Source: Elainella saxicola E1
GTDB lineage: Bacteria > Cyanobacteriota > Cyanobacteriia > Elainellales > Elainellaceae
Direction: 5' to 3'
DNA length: 64,000 nucleotides
NCBI GenBank assembly: GCA_002796835.1
Contig: LUGL01000030.1
Coordinates: 17,989 to 81,988, forward strand
Shown piece by piece: positions 39,357 to 48,889 of this stretch. The position numbers and the translations under genes were made by a program. Within the stretch, counting starts at the first letter, position 1; the number at the start of each line of letters is the position of its first letter. The notes under the pieces were generated by a model that had not been told where the DNA came from, did no database searches, and saw only the letters and a list, made by a program, of their open reading frames with translations.

Positions 39357-41039
39357 GTGGTTGAACTCGAATGTTTGCCCTATAGTGTCGGTCACGCTGA
39401 TGAGGGCGTCAGTCTACTGTTGCGCATGGGTCCGCATCGAATTCTGCTGGACTGTGGTCTAAGCAGCATTTCGCCCCTTCTGCCGGACCGCAAAGGGGGT
39501 ACCCCTGCTGATTTAGTGCTTTGCAGCCATGCCCATCCTGACCATGCTAAAGGGTTGCTAGCCCTGCATCAGGCTTTTCCAAAACTGCCGATCTACGCAA
39601 GCGAAGTCACAACAGAACTGCTGCCGCTGAATTGGCTGGACGAACCGAAAGTTCCTCGATTTTGTCAAGCTTTGCCTTGGCGATCGCCGCTCGAGTTTCG
39701 AGAAGGACTCAGCGCCGAACTGATCCCGGCTGGACATTTGCCGGGAGCGGCGGCAATGCTGCTCACCTATGCCGCAGAGAGTCGGCTCTATACCGTGTTC
39801 TACACAGGCGACTGCTTGCTGTCTAATTCTCGTCTGGTGGATGGCTTGCCGCTAGAAGAATTGCGGGGCTTAAAACCAGATGTGCTGATTGTGGAAGGCA
39901 GCTATGGCACCGCTCGGTTTCCCCATCGACGACAGCAAGAAAATCAGCTTGCCGAGCATATTTATCGAGCGATCGCTGAAGGTCACTCTGTGCTGCTGCC
40001 GACACCGACTTTAGGTTTGGGGCAGGAATTGCTGATGCTGCTGCGAAGCCATCACCACTTCACTGGACGCGATTTGAATATTTGGGTGGACGGGAGTGTC
40101 GCTTCCGGATGCGATGTCTATCTAGAAATGTTGTCGCATTTCCCCAGCACCGTGCAGAATTTTGCCCGTCATCAACCCCTATTTTGGGACGATCGAATTC
40201 GACCTCGAGTCCGTCGTCTTGCCGAGATTGCACCGCAGGCCTTGCCGCGCATCCTGGAACAAACGCCCAGCATTGTTCTGACGAGTTACGATACAGACCT
40301 CAGCCGCTATTGCCAGTCCGAAACGGGAACGTGGCTGTTGCTGCTACCTCAGCAACCCGGTCGCTTGGGAACGGTAGAAATGGCGGTGATGCGATCGCTC
40401 GAAACCTCACCGATCTTGCAGCAGCGGGTGCAATCAGGACAGTTGGCGATCGAGAATTATTTGTTGAGCGATCATTGTGACGGAGCAGGTACGACGCAAC
40501 TCATTCACAACCTGCGCCCCCAGCATGTTGTCTTTTTGCATGGATCCCAAACCTATCTCACCGATCTGACGAGCTTAGAAGAACTGCAAAATCGGTACCA
40601 CCTGCATACGCCAGCAGCCGGAACTAAGGTAGAGCTGCCCGTTGGGGAAACTTTCCTGCAGCCTGCTGCTCCCGAAGCGCGCTATGAAGGCGAAATTACC
40701 GAAATTGAATCAGCTGTGATTCTGAGCCTGCCGGATGCAATCGCGACCGATCCCCGTTGGCATGAGTTTGCAGACACCGGTTTAATTGAGGCGCGTTGGC
40801 AAGGAGAAGAACTCGTTCTACGGGGCATCACTCAACGCGAGCTGATCAACCAAAGCTCGGATACGCTGCCGACCCTAGATTTAGAATGTTGCCACAACTG
40901 TGTTCATTGCCGAGGACAACGCTGTTGGAATCAATCATCGCCCCTATTTGGCTTCCGCGTTACCCCTGAAGGCTACTGTCCTGCCTTCGAACCGATCCCC
41001 CGATCGCAAGATACAAACGGTTCGAGAGAGAATTTTTAG
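39357..41039 (+). CDS. Metallo-beta-lactamase/beta-CASP-like hydrolase with Cys-rich C-terminus
   Basis: 560 residues, GTG start. Metal ligands in SHAHPDHAKG (about 60), GHLPGAAAML and YTGDCLLSN; a beta-CASP-like part follows (LIVEGSYGTARFPHR, PTPTLGLGQELL, VFLHGSQ). This suggests an RNA- or DNA-processing nuclease related to CPSF/Int11 types. The last 60 residues contain six Cys (CCHNCVHCRGQRC..GYC), a likely extra metal site that is unusual for the family. Distinct from RNase J in this window. Confidence 0.85.
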   Translation: MVELECLPYSVGHADEGVSLLLRMGPHRILLDCGLSSISPLLPDRKGGTPADLVLCSHAHPDHAKGLLALHQAFPKLPIYASEVTTELLPLNWLDEPKVPRFCQALPWRSPLEFREGLSAELIPAGHLPGAAAMLLTYAAESRLYTVFYTGDCLLSNSRLVDGLPLEELRGLKPDVLIVEGSYGTARFPHRRQQENQLAEHIYRAIAEGHSVLLPTPTLGLGQELLMLLRSHHHFTGRDLNIWVDGSVASGCDVYLEMLSHFPSTVQNFARHQPLFWDDRIRPRVRRLAEIAPQALPRILEQTPSIVLTSYDTDLSRYCQSETGTWLLLLPQQPGRLGTVEMAVMRSLETSPILQQRVQSGQLAIENYLLSDHCDGAGTTQLIHNLRPQHVVFLHGSQTYLTDLTSLEELQNRYHLHTPAAGTKVELPVGETFLQPAAPEARYEGEITEIESAVILSLPDAIATDPRWHEFADTGLIEARWQGEELVLRGITQRELINQSSDTLPTLDLECCHNCVHCRGQRCWNQSSPLFGFRVTPEGYCPAFEPIPRSQDTNGSRENF

Positions 41040-41062
41040 GAGCAAATCGCCAATTACGGCAA

Positions 41063-41650
41063 TTAATGGAATAACCAGCTTGTGAAGGCATACTTATTTC
41101 CCCGCAAAATTGGCAGGGACTGATGGGGATGGGTGAAATAGGCGGGAAACACCAGCACTGCGCCTGCTGATGGCCTCACTTTTACATCCTGGCGATCGAA
41201 ATAGGTTTCGCCTCCTGTAAAGTCATCGTTCAAATAACCCACGACGCTGATATCACGGGTTGGCATTCCCTGTTCTAGCTCTTCAAATCGGCTGGCGAGC
41301 AGTAAATTATCCACATGTCGTTTGTAAAACTGTCCCGGTGAGTAGCGCAGAATGGTGCAGGGCTCCGCGTAAGGAAACTGAATGCCGTACACTTGCTTCA
41401 ACAATTGCTTTACCACCGAGAGTTTGTCTAAAATCAGCTGATTCGCGGCCTGGAGCTGAGCCTCCTCACCGCCTAAATACAGCAAATCATTGTGGCGAAT
41501 CTGGTTATCGATCGTTTCAATCAAAATTTCCGCTGCCTGTAGCCGACTTTGCTCAGTCAACTGGATCAGGTGCTGGCAAACTTCCGGTTCCAACAACTGC
41601 TGCACTAAAAAGATCTCGCTCCCTAATTGGGTCACAGGATAGGCAGTCAT
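41063..41650 (-). CDS. 2OG-Fe(II) oxygenase (prolyl 4-hydroxylase-like)
   Basis: 195 residues from the ATG at 41650 with GAGGG upstream. Metal His-x-Asp in YKRHVDNLL, distal His in FTHPHQS, 2OG-binding Lys/Arg near LRGNKYAFTSW. The segment CTILRYSPGQFYKRH is typical of the P4H-like group. Substrate unknown. It ends 24 bp after the stop of the hydrolase on the other strand. Confidence 0.88.
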   Translation of the reverse strand: MTAYPVTQLGSEIFLVQQLLEPEVCQHLIQLTEQSRLQAAEILIETIDNQIRHNDLLYLGGEEAQLQAANQLILDKLSVVKQLLKQVYGIQFPYAEPCTILRYSPGQFYKRHVDNLLLASRFEELEQGMPTRDISVVGYLNDDFTGGETYFDRQDVKVRPSAGAVLVFPAYFTHPHQSLPILRGNKYAFTSWLFH

Positions 41651-41750
41651 AAGCACACCCTCAAAACACGATCAAAACTTAGCTCACCAGTCAGTTTGCC
41701 CCCAGAATCGCTAAACTAGTTCCATTTCAGCCCAAACCTAACGATCGTCT

Positions 41751-43286
41751 ATGACCAATCCTGTTGCGAACCCCCGCAAGTTCTTGCAACCGCTCGATCG
41801 CACAGCCATTCTTCTGATGCTCGTGCTGAGTTTGATCATCGGCGCATTCCTATTAAAAGGGGATCGCACCGCTGCAAAAGTGCGGGATTTTAGCTGGCAG
41901 GATCGGCAAATTGGGGCAGAAGACAATGCGTTTATCCTGGCCTTCAGTCGTCCCATGGATCATGCCAGCGTAGAGCAGAATTTGAAAATTGCACCGCCGC
42001 TGCCCGGAAAGTTTAGTTGGGCAGGCAGACGAATGGCCTATACCCTGGATAGCCCAGCCCCTTATGGCGAGAAGTTTGAACTGACGCTGGAAAAAGCTCG
42101 CGATCGCTTTAGCTCATCTGACGATGCTCGTACTCAATTGCGGCCCTTTAATGCCCAATTCCAGACGCGCGATCGGGCCTTTATTTATCTCGGCGTAGAA
42201 GGTGAGGAAGCGGGTCGGCTAATCATGGCAAACCTGACTCAACAGCAGCAGAAAGTGCTGACGCCACCCAATTTAGTGGTAATGGACTTTAAACCCTATC
42301 CGGAAGGCGATCGCATTTTATTTTCAGCGACAGAGCGATCCACCCAGTCGAAAGGCGTTTTGGATCAGCAGCTCTATACGGTGACCACGGGCATTCAAAC
42401 CCAGGCGCGAGTCACATCTCTGCTAGGCAGTCAGTTTGATCCATTCACTAAACCGTCGCCAAACCAGACGCCTGGTACAGTGGAACTGGTTCTGGATAGC
42501 AAAGAATATCAAAATCTGAAGTTTGATTTGTCGCCAGATGGTCAGACGATCGCCATACAGCGGGTGAAACGCAACGATCCGGGCGATTATGGCCTGTGGA
42601 TTATGAAAGGCAAGCAAGCGCCGCAAAAGGTGAATGCCGATCCTGGGGGCAATTTTTTGATCGCGCCGGACAGTCAATCGCTGGCGATGTCTCAGGGGCA
42701 GGGAATGGCGATCCTCCCCTTGGCCACTGAAGCTGAAACCCTCGACTTTTTGCCGAAATTTGGCATGGTGCTCAGCTTTGCCAAAGATGGTTCCGCTGCG
42801 GCAATGGTCAAGTTTAATGTCAGTCCGGATAATCCAACCCGATCGCTCTTTCTTGTGACGAATCAAGGGGTCGAAAAAGAACTGCTGAAAACGGATGGTT
42901 CCATTCTGGATGCCGCCTTTGATCCAACACAACAAACGCTCTACTGTTTATACACAAAGCGTTTGCCAGGAGAAGTTTACGCTGAAGAGCCTTATGTGGC
43001 TGCCATTCAGCTTAAAAAGGCAACTTTAACCGATTTAATGCGGTTGCCCGTTCAGCGAGATATTCAGATCAGTCTCGCTCCAGATGGGTTGGGAATTCTG
43101 TTTGATCAAGTTGTTTCAGACGATCAGGCCAACTCGAACGGAGCCATTCGGAGTAAGTCTGGAAAGGCGATTACCAGTAGCCAACTCTGGTTTCTGCCGT
43201 TACTTCAAGATGCTCAGGGTAATGCACTGGCGTCTGATCCCCAACCGCTTGAATTAGCCGGCCTGCGTCCCCGCTGGCTGCCTTAA
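41751..43286 (+). CDS. Membrane-anchored beta-propeller protein with Ig-like domain
   Basis: 511 residues. One N-terminal helix (about 19-36) anchors an extracytoplasmic part. Residues about 45-135 resemble an SbsA/big-Ig-like domain (NAFILAFSRPMDHASVEQNLKIAPPLPGKFSW). The rest has WD40/TolB-like propeller strands (FKPYPEGDRILFSA, FDLSPDGQTIAIQ, FLIAPDSQSLAMS, ISLAPDGLGILF). No catalytic motif. Probably a surface binding protein. Confidence 0.78.
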   Translation: MTNPVANPRKFLQPLDRTAILLMLVLSLIIGAFLLKGDRTAAKVRDFSWQDRQIGAEDNAFILAFSRPMDHASVEQNLKIAPPLPGKFSWAGRRMAYTLDSPAPYGEKFELTLEKARDRFSSSDDARTQLRPFNAQFQTRDRAFIYLGVEGEEAGRLIMANLTQQQQKVLTPPNLVVMDFKPYPEGDRILFSATERSTQSKGVLDQQLYTVTTGIQTQARVTSLLGSQFDPFTKPSPNQTPGTVELVLDSKEYQNLKFDLSPDGQTIAIQRVKRNDPGDYGLWIMKGKQAPQKVNADPGGNFLIAPDSQSLAMSQGQGMAILPLATEAETLDFLPKFGMVLSFAKDGSAAAMVKFNVSPDNPTRSLFLVTNQGVEKELLKTDGSILDAAFDPTQQTLYCLYTKRLPGEVYAEEPYVAAIQLKKATLTDLMRLPVQRDIQISLAPDGLGILFDQVVSDDQANSNGAIRSKSGKAITSSQLWFLPLLQDAQGNALASDPQPLELAGLRPRWLP

Positions 43287-43289
43287 TGT

Positions 43290-43331
43290 GACTCTGTTAA
43301 GGGTTGTCTCTGCTTGGGATTCAACAGAGTC
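43290..43331 (+). terminator. Hairpin after the propeller gene
   Basis: Arms GACTCTGTT (43290-43298) and AACAGAGTC (43323-43331) around a 24-base loop. It lacks a U-run, so it may be a weak or factor-dependent terminator, or stabilise the 3' end. Confidence 0.4.
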
Positions 43332-43379
43332 CGCTATGATTTTCAAAATAAGCTTCATCCCTACCCCCAGGATTAAGAC

Positions 43380-44285
43380 ATGAGAAGATTACGTCGCTTT
43401 TTCCTTTTGCCCCTGCTGGCCCTATTTACAGCCGCTATCTTGATTGCTTGCGCTCTAGGGGGCGGGAACGAAACAGCGAATGCGCCGATTAAAGTTGGCT
43501 CAAAGGATTTTACAGAAGCGCTGATCATTGGCGAAGTCTATTCCCTCGCCCTAGAGAAAGCTGGTTTTCAAGTAGAGCGGAAACTCAATTTGGGAGGGAC
43601 GCCAGTCGCCCAAGCAGCCCTGGAAAGTGGGACGATCGATCTCTACCCTGAATACACAGGGACTGGCTTGCTCACTATTTTGAAAGAACCCGCGCTGAGT
43701 GATCCAAAGCAGGTTTATGACAAAGTCTCGGCAGGCTATAAGGAAAAAGGATTGATTTGGCTGGAGCCTTCGCCGATGAACAATACACAGGCGCTGGCCA
43801 TGACCAAAGAAAGTTCAGACAAACTGGGCATCAAAACAATTTCTGACTTCGTGGCAAAAGCGGGTCAATTGACCATGGTGGGACCACCGGAGTTTGAAGT
43901 GCGAGAAGATGGACTGCCCGGAATCAAAGCAAAATATGGCAATTTTGATTTGAAGGAATATAAGGCGGTAGATGCCGGATTGCGTTATAAGGCGCTGACT
44001 GACGGCGAGGCGGATGTGACAGTTGCTTTCAGCACCGATGGAGAAATCTCGGCCTTTAACTTGGTCGTGTTGCAAGATGACAAGCAGCTCTTTCCGCCTT
44101 ATCAAGTCGCGCCGGTCGTGCGGGAAGAGACTCTAAAAGCGAATCCTAAAATTGCTGATGCTTTAAATGCGGTTGCTCCTAAGCTCACCGATGCCACAAT
44201 GCAAAAACTCAACTATGAAGTGAGCGGCAAAAAGCGGGAGCCTGCTGAGGTTGCCAAAGAGTTCATGGACCAGTCAGGGTTATAG
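43380..44285 (+). CDS. Glycine betaine-type ABC transporter substrate-binding lipoprotein
   Basis: 301 residues with a lipoprotein signal (ATG, basic start, hydrophobic stretch, LIAC lipobox). The OpuAC/OsmF-type fold is shown by VGSKDFTEALIIGEVYSLALEKAG and IDLYPEYTGTGL. It binds compatible solutes such as betaine or choline and delivers them to the permease. Followed 97 bp later by the ATPase gene; no permease is adjacent. Confidence 0.88.
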   Translation: MRRLRRFFLLPLLALFTAAILIACALGGGNETANAPIKVGSKDFTEALIIGEVYSLALEKAGFQVERKLNLGGTPVAQAALESGTIDLYPEYTGTGLLTILKEPALSDPKQVYDKVSAGYKEKGLIWLEPSPMNNTQALAMTKESSDKLGIKTISDFVAKAGQLTMVGPPEFEVREDGLPGIKAKYGNFDLKEYKAVDAGLRYKALTDGEADVTVAFSTDGEISAFNLVVLQDDKQLFPPYQVAPVVREETLKANPKIADALNAVAPKLTDATMQKLNYEVSGKKREPAEVAKEFMDQSGL

Positions 44286-44381
44286 GCCGCCATTGCGTAG
44301 CTAATATTAGGCGGCTTTGATTCGGCCACCTTATTTTTGGAATGGCATCAGGTTAAGCATGCAGCGATCGAGGAAAACATT

Positions 44382-45347
44382 GTGAGCACGATTCGATTTG
44401 AGCAAGTTTCACTTCAATTTCCTGGAGCTGCGCGTCCGGCAGTCGATCGCTGTAGCTGTCAGATTGAATCTGGAAAACTGGTCGTCATTCTTGGCCCCTC
44501 CGGCTGCGGCAAAACGACGCTGCTGAAGATGGTGAATCGTCTGTATGAGCCAACCGCTGGGCAGATTTATTTGGGCGATCAAAATATTCGCCAAATCCAG
44601 AAAACGGCCCTGCGGCAGCGCATTGGCTATGTAATTCAGCAGTCGGGTTTGTTCCCTCATATGACGGTGGCTCAGAACATTGCTGTGGTGCCTAAACTAT
44701 TGGGCTGGCCTCGTACCCGCATCCAAACCCGGGTTGATGAATTGCTGACGCTGGTAGAATTACCTCCCCATGAGTACCGCAACCGTTATCCGACCCAGCT
44801 TTCGGGTGGACAGCAGCAGCGCATTGGTCTGGCCAGGGCCTTGGCCGGAGATCCGCAAGTGATGTTAATGGATGAACCGTTTGGGGCGATTGACGCCATT
44901 ACCCGTGCCAGTCTGCAAGATGAGATTTTGCGATTGCAGCGCCAGTTTCGCAAAACCATCCTGTTTGTCTCGCATGATGTGGAAGAAGCCCTGCGGTTAG
45001 CGGACTATTTGTTGATTATGCAACAGGGCCAGATTGTTCAATACGACACACCCTTCAACGTTCTGACGAATCCAGCCAATGAATTTGTGCATAACCTGAT
45101 CGGTGCCGATGACATGGTACGCCAACTCAGTTTATTGCGCGTTGAAACCGCGATGGCTGACCTGCCAATCAACTACTCCCAAAACGGCACTCCCCGCATC
45201 GATCGCTCTGAAAGTCTGCGTCATGCCTTATCGCTTATCCTCAAAACAGGGGCACCCAAACTAACGGTGATGGATGAAGAGACCCCGATCGGCGAAATTA
45301 CCCTGGAGCATATTCGGGATTCTGCTAGTTTGGCAGCAACTCGATAA
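44382..45347 (+). CDS. Glycine betaine/choline-type ABC transporter ATP-binding protein
   Basis: 321 residues from the GTG at 44382, which has AGGAAAA in front; the TTG at 44337 is less likely. Walker A GPSGCGKTTLL, signature LSGGQQQRIGLARAL, Walker B VMLMDEPFGA and the H-loop FVSHDVEEAL are intact. The length beyond 240 residues is a CBS-like or regulatory extension, weakly conserved here. Pairs with the binding protein upstream. An OpuCB-type permease is expected elsewhere in the genome. Confidence 0.9.
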   Translation: MSTIRFEQVSLQFPGAARPAVDRCSCQIESGKLVVILGPSGCGKTTLLKMVNRLYEPTAGQIYLGDQNIRQIQKTALRQRIGYVIQQSGLFPHMTVAQNIAVVPKLLGWPRTRIQTRVDELLTLVELPPHEYRNRYPTQLSGGQQQRIGLARALAGDPQVMLMDEPFGAIDAITRASLQDEILRLQRQFRKTILFVSHDVEEALRLADYLLIMQQGQIVQYDTPFNVLTNPANEFVHNLIGADDMVRQLSLLRVETAMADLPINYSQNGTPRIDRSESLRHALSLILKTGAPKLTVMDEETPIGEITLEHIRDSASLAATR

Positions 45348-45441
45348 GAGATTGGCTTTGCCGCTGCACCTGCCGATTTTCCTCTCCTGCCCTCTCATGT
45401 CACAATAGTGCAATTGAATTGTTAACTTCCACAGGAATACC

Positions 45442-46188
45442 ATGACAATGCATCCCTCTCTACAACGGGCTTTTGCACAGAAGCAAGCGCTAAAGGTGAT
45501 CAGCGGTTTGACCAATTTTGATGCTGATCGAGTGGCGGCGGTGGTGAAGGCTGCCGATCGCGGTGGCGCAACCTTTGTGGACATCGCAGCAGATGTGGAA
45601 TTGGTTCAGTTAAGCAAACAGTTGACCCAGTTGCCGATCTGCGTGTCAGCCGTTGACCCAGCCCTGTTTGTAGAAGCAGTGGCGGCTGGTGCAGATTTGA
45701 TCGAAATCGGCAATTTTGATGCTTTCTATGCCCAAGGTCGTCGATTTGAAGCCGCAGAAGTGATAGAGCTGACGCGCCAAACCCGTGCCTTGCTGCCAAA
45801 TATTACCTTATCCGTCACCGTCCCCCATATTTTGGAATTGGATCAGCAAGTTCAGTTAGCTGAGGAGCTGGTGAAATTGGGCGCAGATCTGATCCAGACC
45901 GAAGGTGGCACCAGCAGCCAACCCACCCATGCCGGAACCTTGGGCCTGATTGAAAAAGCTGCCCCAACCCTGGCTGCGACCCATGCGATTTCTCGTGCCG
46001 TGTCTGTGCCGGTTCTCTGTGCTTCCGGTCTTTCGAATGTGACTGCGCCGATGGCGATCGCAGCAGGTGCTGCCGGAATTGGTGTTGGCTCTGCCATCAA
46101 TAAGCTCAACAATGAGATTGCGATGATCGCAGTGGTGCGCAGCTTAGTGGAAGCCATGACAGTCGTGCGGACGGGCGTTTCGGCATAG
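45442..46188 (+). CDS. DUF561 domain protein (TIM-barrel)
   Basis: 248 residues with repeating beta-alpha units (ALKVISGLTNFDADRVAAVVKAADRGGATFVDIA, DLIEIGNFDAFYAQGRRF, LIQTEGGTSS, VLCASGLSNVTAPMAIAAGAAGIGVGSAINKL). This is the DUF561 family of cyanobacteria and plastids. Function not known. Start is the ATG at 45442 with CAGGAA upstream. Confidence 0.9.
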   Translation: MTMHPSLQRAFAQKQALKVISGLTNFDADRVAAVVKAADRGGATFVDIAADVELVQLSKQLTQLPICVSAVDPALFVEAVAAGADLIEIGNFDAFYAQGRRFEAAEVIELTRQTRALLPNITLSVTVPHILELDQQVQLAEELVKLGADLIQTEGGTSSQPTHAGTLGLIEKAAPTLAATHAISRAVSVPVLCASGLSNVTAPMAIAAGAAGIGVGSAINKLNNEIAMIAVVRSLVEAMTVVRTGVSA

Positions 46189-46204
46189 TCAACTCAGAAT
46201 ACTA

Positions 46205-46274
46205 TTCTGAGCCCCCCTGCCCCCCTTCAAAAGGGGGGAAATGAGCTGAAAAGTTCTCCTTACAAGGGGGATCA
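46205..46274. repeat. Poly-C/poly-G dispersed intergenic repeat
   Basis: Imperfect inverted elements CCCCCCTGCCCCCCTT and AAAAGGGGGGAAATGAG, then TACAAGGGGGATC. It is the same type as the block at 8908-9362. Confidence 0.75.
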
Positions 46275-46295
46275 AACGAGAGATTTCTATTTACT

Positions 46296-47297
46296 ATGTC
46301 TGATCGCACGATTACCTACAGTCCGGCTTATACGATCGTTCCCACCTACGAGTGCTTTAATCGCTGCACCTACTGCAACTTTCGGGTCGATCCGGGTCAG
46401 GATGTTTGGATGAGCCTGGAAAAAGCAGCGCAAATTTTACGATCGCTCCAGTCTCAAGGGGTGATTGAAATTTTGATCCTTAGCGGTGAAGTGCATCCTC
46501 AACATTCAAACCGATCGGCCTGGTTGCAGCGGATTTATGACTTGGGTGAACTGGCACTGCAGCTCGGATTTTTGCCCCACACCAATGCCGGTCCGCTCAG
46601 CTTTGCAGAAATGGCGCGGCTCAAGCAGGTGAATGTCTCCATGGGTTTGATGCTGGAGCAAATGACGCCCAAATTATTGGAAACGGTGCATCGCCATGCT
46701 CCTAGCAAAGTACCTGCTCATCGGTTACAACAGCTCGAATGGGCCGGGGAACTGCAAATTCCCTTCACCACCGGATTGCTATTGGGCATTGAGGAAACGG
46801 AATCCGATCGTCTGGAAACCCTGGAAACGATCGCCCAAGTCCATCAGCGTTGGGGCCACATCCAGGAAGTGATTTTGCAGCCCCACAGTTTAGGATCTGA
46901 TCAGATTTGGCAGGGAGAGAATTTTGCGATCGAATCTTTAGCCCAACTCGTTGCAGCTGCTCGCCAGATTTTGCCCCCAGAAATTACGCTACAAATTCCG
47001 CCCAATCTGATTCCCAACTCTCAACAATTGCTCAATTGTCTGGCCATGGGAGCCAGCGATCTGGGTGGCCTGGGACCCACAGATGAGGTGAATCCCAATT
47101 ATCCTCATCCCTATCCTGAGCAATTAGCCACCGTTCTCAATCAGGTGGGTTGGCAACTCCAACCTCGTTTACCGATCTATCCCCGGTATGACGATTGGCT
47201 GATGCTGCCGCTGAAAACGGCTGTGCAAACCTGGCGCGATCGTCTCAATACCCTGTCGCGGCCAAATCTGGCAACCGCTGATAGCTTGCCCGCATGA
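46296..47297 (+). CDS. cofG: FO synthase subunit 1 (radical SAM)
   Basis: 333 residues. The radical-SAM cluster motif is CFNRCTYC (CxxxCxxC) in VPTYECFNRCTYCNFR, followed by ILILSGEVHPQHSN and GLMLEQM. CofG together with CofH makes the deazaflavin ring of coenzyme F0, used in cyanobacteria as the antenna of DNA photolyase. Its 3' end overlaps the convergent phosphodiesterase gene by 53 bp. Confidence 0.93.
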   Translation: MSDRTITYSPAYTIVPTYECFNRCTYCNFRVDPGQDVWMSLEKAAQILRSLQSQGVIEILILSGEVHPQHSNRSAWLQRIYDLGELALQLGFLPHTNAGPLSFAEMARLKQVNVSMGLMLEQMTPKLLETVHRHAPSKVPAHRLQQLEWAGELQIPFTTGLLLGIEETESDRLETLETIAQVHQRWGHIQEVILQPHSLGSDQIWQGENFAIESLAQLVAAARQILPPEITLQIPPNLIPNSQQLLNCLAMGASDLGGLGPTDEVNPNYPHPYPEQLATVLNQVGWQLQPRLPIYPRYDDWLMLPLKTAVQTWRDRLNTLSRPNLATADSLPA

Positions 47298-48039
47298 CGC
47301 TGGTCGAAAATTGACCATTGGGATAGAGCTGAAGGCGGCGAAATCCTGGTCGGATCTGATCGATCGTAAAATCAGCTTCCTGTGGCTTGAATTGCACACA
47401 GGTTGAAGGACAGCCCAAGATGGTCATCTGATTTCGCTTTGTCTCAAATGCCTGGTGAATATGACCGAACGTAATTAACTTCACCTGGGGATAGCGATCG
47501 ACCAGGTCAAACAGACGATCGGGATTACGCAAACCGATTTTGTCCATCCATGCTGATTCGATCGGACAAGGCGGATGATGCAGGGCCAACAGGGTAGGAC
47601 GATCGCATTGCTGCAACTGCTGTTCTAACCAGTGCAACGACTCGGAGGAAATTTCGCCATAGACGCGACCGGTTAACATCGAACTCAGCAGAATGAAATT
47701 CCATCCCCCCTTCTGGAACACCTTGTCTGCGGAAAAGGGGGCATGACTGAGCACTTGTTCCATCCGAATAGGCCGATCGTGGTTGCCTGGTATCCAATAG
47801 GTAGGAATTGCCAGCGGACCGATCAGATCTCGCAGACGCTCGTAGGATTGCAACGATTCATCCTGGGATAAATCTCCCGTGAGCAGCAATAAATCGGGCT
47901 GGGGCTGAAGATGGCGGATTTCCTGTAAAACCACCTTGAGTGAGTCTGCCGTCGTGATCCCTACCAGTTCTCCATGAGGGTCTGCGAACAGATGCGTATC
48001 CGAAATTTGAACAACCTGAAGAGGCGAGAATTGAGACAT
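47245..48039 (-). CDS. CpdA-like metallophosphoesterase
   Basis: 264 residues from the ATG at 48039 (MSQFSPLQVVQISDTHL), the usual start before the metal motif. Calcineurin-type ligands: ISDTHL, LLTGDLSQD, PGNHDR, LALHHP and GHIHQAF. Class III cyclic nucleotide phosphodiesterase (CpdA/IcC-like) is the best fit; cAMP hydrolysis is inferred. Convergent overlap with cofG. Confidence 0.88.
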   Translation of the reverse strand: MSQFSPLQVVQISDTHLFADPHGELVGITTADSLKVVLQEIRHLQPQPDLLLLTGDLSQDESLQSYERLRDLIGPLAIPTYWIPGNHDRPIRMEQVLSHAPFSADKVFQKGGWNFILLSSMLTGRVYGEISSESLHWLEQQLQQCDRPTLLALHHPPCPIESAWMDKIGLRNPDRLFDLVDRYPQVKLITFGHIHQAFETKRNQMTILGCPSTCVQFKPQEADFTIDQIRPGFRRLQLYPNGQFSTSVMRASYQRLPDLAATGY

Positions 48040-48075
48040 ATTCCTAAGTTCACTGGTGTGGTTGGCAACAAACAA

Positions 48076-48465
48076 AAGATGCCATTGTTCGAGGTATGCA
48101 CCTATTCAACCAATCCAATTAAGCATTGCTAGACCGCTTGATGCCGTCTAGATGCTGTGAGTCGCTTAGCAAACCCTGATAGACCTAAAGCGATCGACTC
48201 GTATTGAGTTGCTTGCATATACTGCTGGTAGCCTGTGATAGATGAACACACTGAGAGGAGCGATCGAAGCAGGCTAGTGATTCAGTAGAAATGCAGTTTT
48301 GCAATTGGCGATTTTCAGGATAACTGTCTCAAGATGTTGACCATGTAAATCTGTCTCAACGTTTGACGTGATTTACATCACATCCCCTTAAAGGAATCAT
48401 AATTCAATTTTTGTAGTTTCCGATCGTGAAGTTTTAAGGTTATAATTGTTAAGGCAAAATTTCGT
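48076..48465. other. Intergenic region upstream of tRNA-Cys
   Basis: 390 bp. No gene seen. The tRNA promoter is probably near 48410-48460, where an AT-rich stretch (TTATAATTGTTAAGG) precedes the mature 5' end. Confidence 0.4.
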
Positions 48466-48546
<81 letters not shown>

Positions 48547-48565
48547 TGTAGAGCTGTGAATAGTC

Positions 48566-48845
48566 AAAAAATATGGCACGATTCGCAAATTGTTGGCACA
48601 ATCGGCTTTTGTGAGGTCGAATAGCCGTTTGTAAATCAGTGGCACAGATTTGAGTCGGTTCACAAATCAGTGGCACAGATACTTGCTTGCTCATCTGAAA
48701 ACACATTAAAGAACCGAACCTGATGCATTGCAACCGATTTGGCGATCTACTGCATAGTCCTTTGTTATTAAATCAATGGCACAAATTTTAGCTTCGCAAA
48801 TTGATGGCACAAAATTCACCCAGATTTGAAAATTAATGGCACAAT
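48566..48845 (+). repeat. Seven TnsB-type binding sites at the transposon end
   Basis: A 17- to 19-bp motif with consensus CAAATYRRTGGCACA occurs at about 48566-48581, 48584-48602, 48631-48649, 48662-48680, 48768-48786, 48795-48813 and 48827-48845, all in the same direction. The core TGGCACA is invariant in all seven; sites 3 and 4 share CAAATCAGTGGCACAGAT almost completely. Multiple same-direction sites behind a TGT terminus are the hallmark of Tn7/V-K ends. Confidence 0.88.
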
Positions 48846-48889
48846 CTCGAAGTGAAATTCCTCCTTGTCAACGGTCACGCTATTTTGCT

